From Dimorphilus gyrociliatus (taxonomy: Eukaryota > Annelida > Polychaeta > Dinophilidae), in contig CAJFCJ010000089.1 of the NCBI GenBank assembly GCA_904063045.1, forward strand, positions 1-45,136: a stretch of DNA of 45,136 nucleotides, read 5' to 3'. Below, one piece after another: positions 41,186 through 45,136 of the stretch. Positions within the stretch are counted from its first letter, which is position 1, and the number at the start of each line of letters is the position of its first letter. The translations under genes were made by a program, and so were the position numbers. The notes beneath the pieces were generated by a model, which saw only the letters and a list, made by a program, of their open reading frames with translations, was not told the DNA's origin and made no database searches.

Positions 41186-44100
41186 GTTAGCTCTTCCTGT
41201 GTTGGCTATAGTTGAATGGTTGAAAATTTTGTGTTGTTGTTCCACTCTGATAGTTATTCCATCTTCTAACTCTATATATTGTGGTTCCACTTCTTGTTGG
41301 GAATCTAATTGTTCAGAGATGATTTTAGTCTCATCTAAAAATATGACTGACTCATTGTCTGTGTCACTTGTATTTTCTTTCTCATCTTGGGATGAATCTA
41401 CCACTATGAGGGACTCATTATCTGAATGGGTTATGTCAATAATTTCACCTTCAATAATTATTGACTCATTATCCGAATGGGTTATATCAATAATTTCGCT
41501 TTCAATAATTATTGACTCATCGTCTGAACTAGATATTTCATCTTCTCTATCAGAGATAATGTTTGCCTCTGAATCTGTATTTTGATCCAGTTCATTATTT
41601 GTTTCTGTGTCATCACTTTCAGATGAGCTTGAAGGTTCATTGAGACTGTAATTACTGTCTGTTTTGAAAGTATTGCTTGTGTCATAACCAGTATCAGAAT
41701 TAGTAACTTCCATCTCTGAGTCATCACTATCTGAACTTTCTGATGAAGAGTCATGCTGTCCCATCATGGCTATAGTGACTTTGTTTAGTTGAGGTTGCCT
41801 TATTCTTTCAGCCAGGTTCCCTTTCCTTCTATCAAATTTGAGAGAACACTGTTTAGCTTCAAAATTGAGGTTTGCTCCCACAGTTTGTAGGAAATCACAA
41901 CCAAGTATTATTGCTATGTCTAGATTTTCCATAACTATAAATTCTTGTTCCATACTTTCTCCAGCAAATTGGATATTCAGCTTTACGCTTCCTTTTTGCT
42001 TTAAAGCTTTCCCATCAGCTGAAGTTATAATTGGTAAGCCAATTGTTTCTTTATCCATAATTGTAACATCCATTAACTTGATTTCTTTTTCAGTAATAAA
42101 GGATCTCAATGCTCCTGTGTCACACAAGGCAATGACTTCTTGGCCTTTTTGATTCTTCAAACGGAATTGGAAGTCATTTCTTCCTTCTACCTGAGAAAGA
42201 TATTGGAGGTGTGTTATTTCCTTCTCCACAAGGTGAAAGATTGTTGTTGCTTCTTTCCCTGTTTCCAACTTATTAGATTCATTGGCTAGTCTTAATCTGC
42301 TACCATGTACCAACTTGCATGTATTATCATCCATTTGTATTTCATATATCCACTTTTGATGATTGACTTTTGTTATTCGGTATGGGCCTAACCATTTTAA
42401 AGAAGGGATTTTTGTTATTGCAATTCTTGCAGCATCATTTCTTAAGAATACTTCATCATCAACCTCAAAATATTTTGGAAGATTGAGATTTCTATTCTTT
42501 CTTTCCCTATATTGTTCTTTTGCCATGATGGATTTACAGAAGGCTGTAGCTCTTAACTGTACTAATTGCTGCTGGTGATTGAATACAAATAGTACATTTG
42601 TTTCAGGAGAGGTAGTATGCATTGTTACATCAATCAGTGTTCTTGTGCTGGTGCCAAAAAGAAGTTCCTGGGGTGGTAGTCTTGTACTTCCTACAGGTGA
42701 TTGATTCAAAAATGCTTGAATCAAGGGTAGGTTTGCAACCCAGTTATGCTGATTTTCTTCCACCACTAATTTATTGATTTCCTTCCTCACTTCTCTATTT
42801 CTTCGTTCAACTAGTCCATTGCTCTGGCTTCTATAAGCTGTTGTTTGGATTTTCTCAATACCTAATACCTTCATAAACTCTTTAAAAGCTTTACCAACAA
42901 AGTTTCTTCCTTGATCTGTCAACATTTGTTTTGGAATTCCAAAAATGGGAAAAAATCTGTTGAAAAGAAGGTTTGCAATTTCTTTACTGGTTTGCTGTTT
43001 GAGTGCATATAAAACTGTGTATCTACTGAAATGATCCACTATCACAAGTATGAATCTGTATGACTTAACCATGGGTAAGGGTCCCATTATATCCATGGCT
43101 ACCAACTCCATTGGTGATGCAGGGTGAAAGGTTTCTACCAAAGGGTATACTCTACTCCTACCATTCATTTGTTCACACAAAGTGCAATCCTTTATTGAAT
43201 TCTCAATCATAATCTTTAATTTTGGGTGCCAAAAGGTCTTTGTAATTATTTGTAATGTCATTCTGGGTCCATGGTGATTGTGAATTTTATTTTTATGGAA
43301 TTTAGGGAGCAGAGTTAGCATCAAATGGTCAGGTAAAACCAGAATGTTTCTTTCTTCAAGGATAATCCAGATCATTTCCTTGTGAACAAACATCTCCATT
43401 ATGAAAGGTGTAAAAGTTCCAAAATAAGGAATAGGTAGCTGACCATCCAATGTTAAATATTCTTTAATTGATTTTAAATTCACATCTTTTTCTTGCTCTG
43501 ACTGTAAGTCAACAGAAGACAAATCAATTTTCTCTTCACTGTTATCACTGGTAGCTACAAAAGTTAACTCTGGTGTATGTTCATACTGTTCCATTTTAAC
43601 TGAAATAGAGGGAGAATTCTCCTTTTTGATCTTTCCATGAATTAGCTCTTCAAATGTTACTTTCCTTGGGGGTGTATATTCTTCTAATCTTGTTAATGCA
43701 TCTGCTCTATTTTTTCGTCCTGTCACATAGTTAATTGTAAATTTTAAATCCATTAAAGCCATGACCCATTTTGCTGTGCTGACATTCAATTTGTTTTGCT
43801 TAAATGTTTGTACTAGACTCTGATGGTCAGTATATAAAAAGAATGGCTTGTCTTGAAGGTAATGTAAAAATTTCTTTACAACCCAGTAAACACCAAATGC
43901 TTCCTTTTGATAGGCTGCATATTTCATTTGATTATTGTTGAATTGTTTTGAAGCATAGGCAATGGGTTTCATTGTTTTCTTCCCATTCTCATCTACATAA
44001 ACTTGTTCAAGAACTCCTCCTACAGCTACATTCGATGCATCTGTTGTTAAGTGAAAATCTTTAGCAAAATCAGGTAGTTGTAATACAGGAGGGTTAACTA

Positions 44101-44605
44101 CTGCATCTCTCAACTTGAAAAATGATTGCTTGGCTTCCTCAGTCCATTGCAATTTATCCTTTTTCCCATGTAGTTTCATTAACATATACAGAGGTTTAGC
44201 TACTCTTGCAAAATCTTGTATAAATTTTCTGTAATAGCCACAAAATGCAACAAAGCTTAGTAGTGAATTTGCAAACACTGGTGGCTGTAAATTATATAAT
44301 TTATCTGTCTTGGACTTATCTGTTTCAATCCCCTTTTCTGATACAATGTGTCCCAAGAATTGAACTTGTTCTTTCAAAAACACACATTTACTTAGTTTAA
44401 TCTTAAAATTGTACTTTTGAATCTGTTGAAGAATGGTCTCCAATGCTTCCCAATGTTGGTCCAGCGACTTGGTAAATATTATTATGTCATCAAGGTAGTT
44501 TAGGCACAAATGCTTTACATCCTTTAGCACAAATGAATTCATTACATAACTAAAATGAGGAGGGGCATTGGTTAATCCAAAAGGCATCTTAATAAATTCA
44601 AACAA
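39869..44605 (-). CDS. pol: Pol C-terminal part, second protease, acidic region and start of Env (copy 2)
   Basis: 1578 open codons in one frame: the end of reverse transcriptase with YLDD, RNase H (TTDAS, TDHQS), zinc-binding and catalytic integrase (MDIMGP, TDQGRNF, NGLVERRN), an integrase C-terminal GPY/F-type motif (KWLGPYRITKV), then a second retropepsin-like domain (about 41830-42180; CDTGALRSF, later IILGCDFLQ), a Ser/Asp/Glu-rich region (about 41240-41760) with tandem DNES-IIDITHS repeats, and the start of Env at 41185. The frame begins at 44605 only because of a one-base loss near 44640; upstream pol continues in other frames. Copy 1 has the same region in one frame. Confidence 0.88.
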   Translation of the reverse strand: MFEFIKMPFGLTNAPPHFSYVMNSFVLKDVKHLCLNYLDDIIIFTKSLDQHWEALETILQQIQKYNFKIKLSKCVFLKEQVQFLGHIVSEKGIETDKSKTDKLYNLQPPVFANSLLSFVAFCGYYRKFIQDFARVAKPLYMLMKLHGKKDKLQWTEEAKQSFFKLRDAVVNPPVLQLPDFAKDFHLTTDASNVAVGGVLEQVYVDENGKKTMKPIAYASKQFNNNQMKYAAYQKEAFGVYWVVKKFLHYLQDKPFFLYTDHQSLVQTFKQNKLNVSTAKWVMALMDLKFTINYVTGRKNRADALTRLEEYTPPRKVTFEELIHGKIKKENSPSISVKMEQYEHTPELTFVATSDNSEEKIDLSSVDLQSEQEKDVNLKSIKEYLTLDGQLPIPYFGTFTPFIMEMFVHKEMIWIILEERNILVLPDHLMLTLLPKFHKNKIHNHHGPRMTLQIITKTFWHPKLKIMIENSIKDCTLCEQMNGRSRVYPLVETFHPASPMELVAMDIMGPLPMVKSYRFILVIVDHFSRYTVLYALKQQTSKEIANLLFNRFFPIFGIPKQMLTDQGRNFVGKAFKEFMKVLGIEKIQTTAYRSQSNGLVERRNREVRKEINKLVVEENQHNWVANLPLIQAFLNQSPVGSTRLPPQELLFGTSTRTLIDVTMHTTSPETNVLFVFNHQQQLVQLRATAFCKSIMAKEQYRERKNRNLNLPKYFEVDDEVFLRNDAARIAITKIPSLKWLGPYRITKVNHQKWIYEIQMDDNTCKLVHGSRLRLANESNKLETGKEATTIFHLVEKEITHLQYLSQVEGRNDFQFRLKNQKGQEVIALCDTGALRSFITEKEIKLMDVTIMDKETIGLPIITSADGKALKQKGSVKLNIQFAGESMEQEFIVMENLDIAIILGCDFLQTVGANLNFEAKQCSLKFDRRKGNLAERIRQPQLNKVTIAMMGQHDSSSESSDSDDSEMEVTNSDTGYDTSNTFKTDSNYSLNEPSSSSESDDTETNNELDQNTDSEANIISDREDEISSSDDESIIIESEIIDITHSDNESIIIEGEIIDITHSDNESLIVVDSSQDEKENTSDTDNESVIFLDETKIISEQLDSQQEVEPQYIELEDGITIRVEQQHKIFNHSTIANTGRANMKQMLWLPLVMTVMVICGCIHSITVPKPSYQGAHVTSANITLTFKPPLYFCSNQLPSQAFDLADEPTCNIESQETKTITADIYELNLEEIETRAVKCQVYLRTNFYTYYFFGAKKRRIVNSVIKVTHDQCRQMIKDKRSFQGKPLMVKRNTWIHQDQFPAAYTWPTTTKVLEYTTIIQFGKAYWQPPNMKITTNLDYLEDCLPGQSYCETEEAIIVFRNLKNNYTLGQQSPWIKISNRISCIKFAGHYSCPGYSILDIPYQDKFIDGIGGPGTKVLVPLEEQSLIQETSKEHLYNLLQYQKIGKNEEKRLLNYPNKVKEQIILYKRNNPLPSLNQWYRETNTKYKLMRNKGTLKEVVIYHLQQPISPSYWELDNYYIQEMLQAVNWTRATRQSVTISKYVYSEKRIKKKVLPTLGIWYKGPPARELRLPMKEFILLYT

Positions 44606-44639
44606 GCCAAAAGGTGTAATAAATGCTGTTTTAGACCTA

Positions 44640-45136
44640 TCTCTTTCTTGATGTTAATGTGGTGGTATGCACTTGTCAAATCCATTGTAGAAAGAATTTA
44701 TTTCCTCCTCCCAAATGGTCAAAAAGATCATCTTGATTTGGCAGTGGATACTTGTTTTTAACTGTCATTTTGTTTAGTTTTCTATAATCTACACACATTC
44801 GTAGACTACCTTCCTTCTTTCTTACGAAAACAATTGGTGAAGCCCAATTGCTCTTGCTTGGTTGAATAACTTTGCTTTTTACCAATTCAGCTATCTGTTG
44901 CTTACATTCTTCTTGTTTTTTGAGGAGGCATTCTATATGGCCTTTGTCTATATGGTGTTGAACCTGGTTCAAGAGTTATTTCCAAGGGTGGTACCTCTGG
45001 ATTGCCAATATCAAATCTGTCTTCTGCAATAGTTTCTTTATATTTTGCCAGAATTTGGGTAACTTTGTTCTTCATCTCGGGATTTTCTTGTTCAATTGTT
45101 GTCTGAAGGGTATGTATTTGACTCTCATTCTTTTTT
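44640..45136 (-). pseudogene. Pol N-terminal part of copy 2 with single-base frame changes
   Basis: It matches 16080-16580 of copy 1 almost base for base. Three single-base length differences occur within about 300 bp: one fewer base near 44641, one fewer A near 44693, one more T near 44920. All are in short runs. They break the protease-RT frame. They could be real or read errors. Two short open pieces remain (for example 44972-44676). Confidence 0.8.

Larger units (their letters stand above)
38100..45136 (-). mobile_element. LTR retroelement copy 2 with envelope-like gene, cut by the window end
   Basis: Right-to-left order: pol (from beyond 45136), integrase with a GPY-type end, second aspartic protease, acidic repeat region, envelope-like glycoprotein, polypurine tract, 3' LTR. 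ACAC precedes the LTR (38096-38099), the complement of the GTGT flanking the solo LTR. At over 7 kb in the window, it is errantivirus-like in plan (gag, pol, env), but the second protease is unusual. The coding region carries a few one-base length changes against copy 1 and the older fragment (near 39910, 44640, 44693 and 44920). Confidence 0.93.

Noticed and set aside
41127-41585. Plus-strand frames over the retroelement (also 41838-42152, 42363-42578, 39146-39340)
   Set aside because: Antisense of the Env/pol frames.

Overview
This is nuclear DNA of an invertebrate animal, strongly AT-rich. GT-AG introns, TATA-type promoters, C1q-like, chitin-binding, TSP1, PAN/apple, LDLa and LRR domains, rhodopsin-type receptors, a GRL101-like LDLa-LRR-GPCR, mariner/Tc1 elements and a Ty3/gypsy-class LTR retroelement with an envelope-like gene all fit a lophotrochozoan (mollusc, annelid, brachiopod or bryozoan grade). 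I cannot name the species. There are no bacterial operons, CRISPR arrays or convincing tRNA/rRNA genes.

Layout. 0-1.7 kb: an inverted pair of related 264-bp blocks with promoter-like ends, plus a perfect 55-bp inverted repeat. 3.3-4.3 kb: a broken rhodopsin-like GPCR. 4.4-4.6 kb: a 208-bp MITE; then a scrap of LRR gene. 5.5-8.2 kb: one intronless chitin-binding/TSP1/C1q-like gene killed by a nonsense codon, a solo LTR and a second 208-bp MITE; both insertions excise in frame. 8.9-10.1 kb: a small two-exon zinc-ribbon gene between clusters of GGTACGGTTT-type repeats, then a retroelement protease scrap. 10.2-11.2 kb: an intact four-exon secreted PAN-like gene. 11.5-14.1 kb: a caspase-like remnant and a degenerate five-exon secreted gene. 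14.2-18.9 kb: LTR retroelement copy 1 (5' LTR, PBS, gag-pol, truncated in integrase). 20-23.7 kb: remnants (LRR, B-box-like, old retroelement pieces, a dead Tc1-like transposase). 23.8-25.5 kb: LRR gene. 26.5-27.6 kb: intact GPCR. 28.2-30.9 kb: LDLa-LRR-GPCR that stops after TM2, beside an almost perfect mariner (31.0-32.3 kb). 32.5-34.2 kb: second LRR gene. 35.4-38.1 kb: duplicate of the 23.7-26.5 kb LRR/GPCR-flank segment containing a 469-bp inverted piece of the 33.5-33.9 kb LRR gene. 38.1 kb to the end: retroelement copy 2 (3' LTR, envelope-like gene, second aspartic-protease domain, pol), running off the window.

Taken together this looks like a recognition/receptor gene cluster (C1q-like, PAN, LRR, caspase-like, B-box-like, orphan GPCRs) in rapid birth and death, reshaped by segmental duplication and by at least four mobile-element families. 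The best leads are the retroelement carrying a second retropepsin domain between integrase and envelope, the small zinc-ribbon gene in a repeat-bracketed unit, and the C1q gene whose ancestral frame can be read exactly through two insertions. Functions are inferred from motifs read by eye; no database search was possible.
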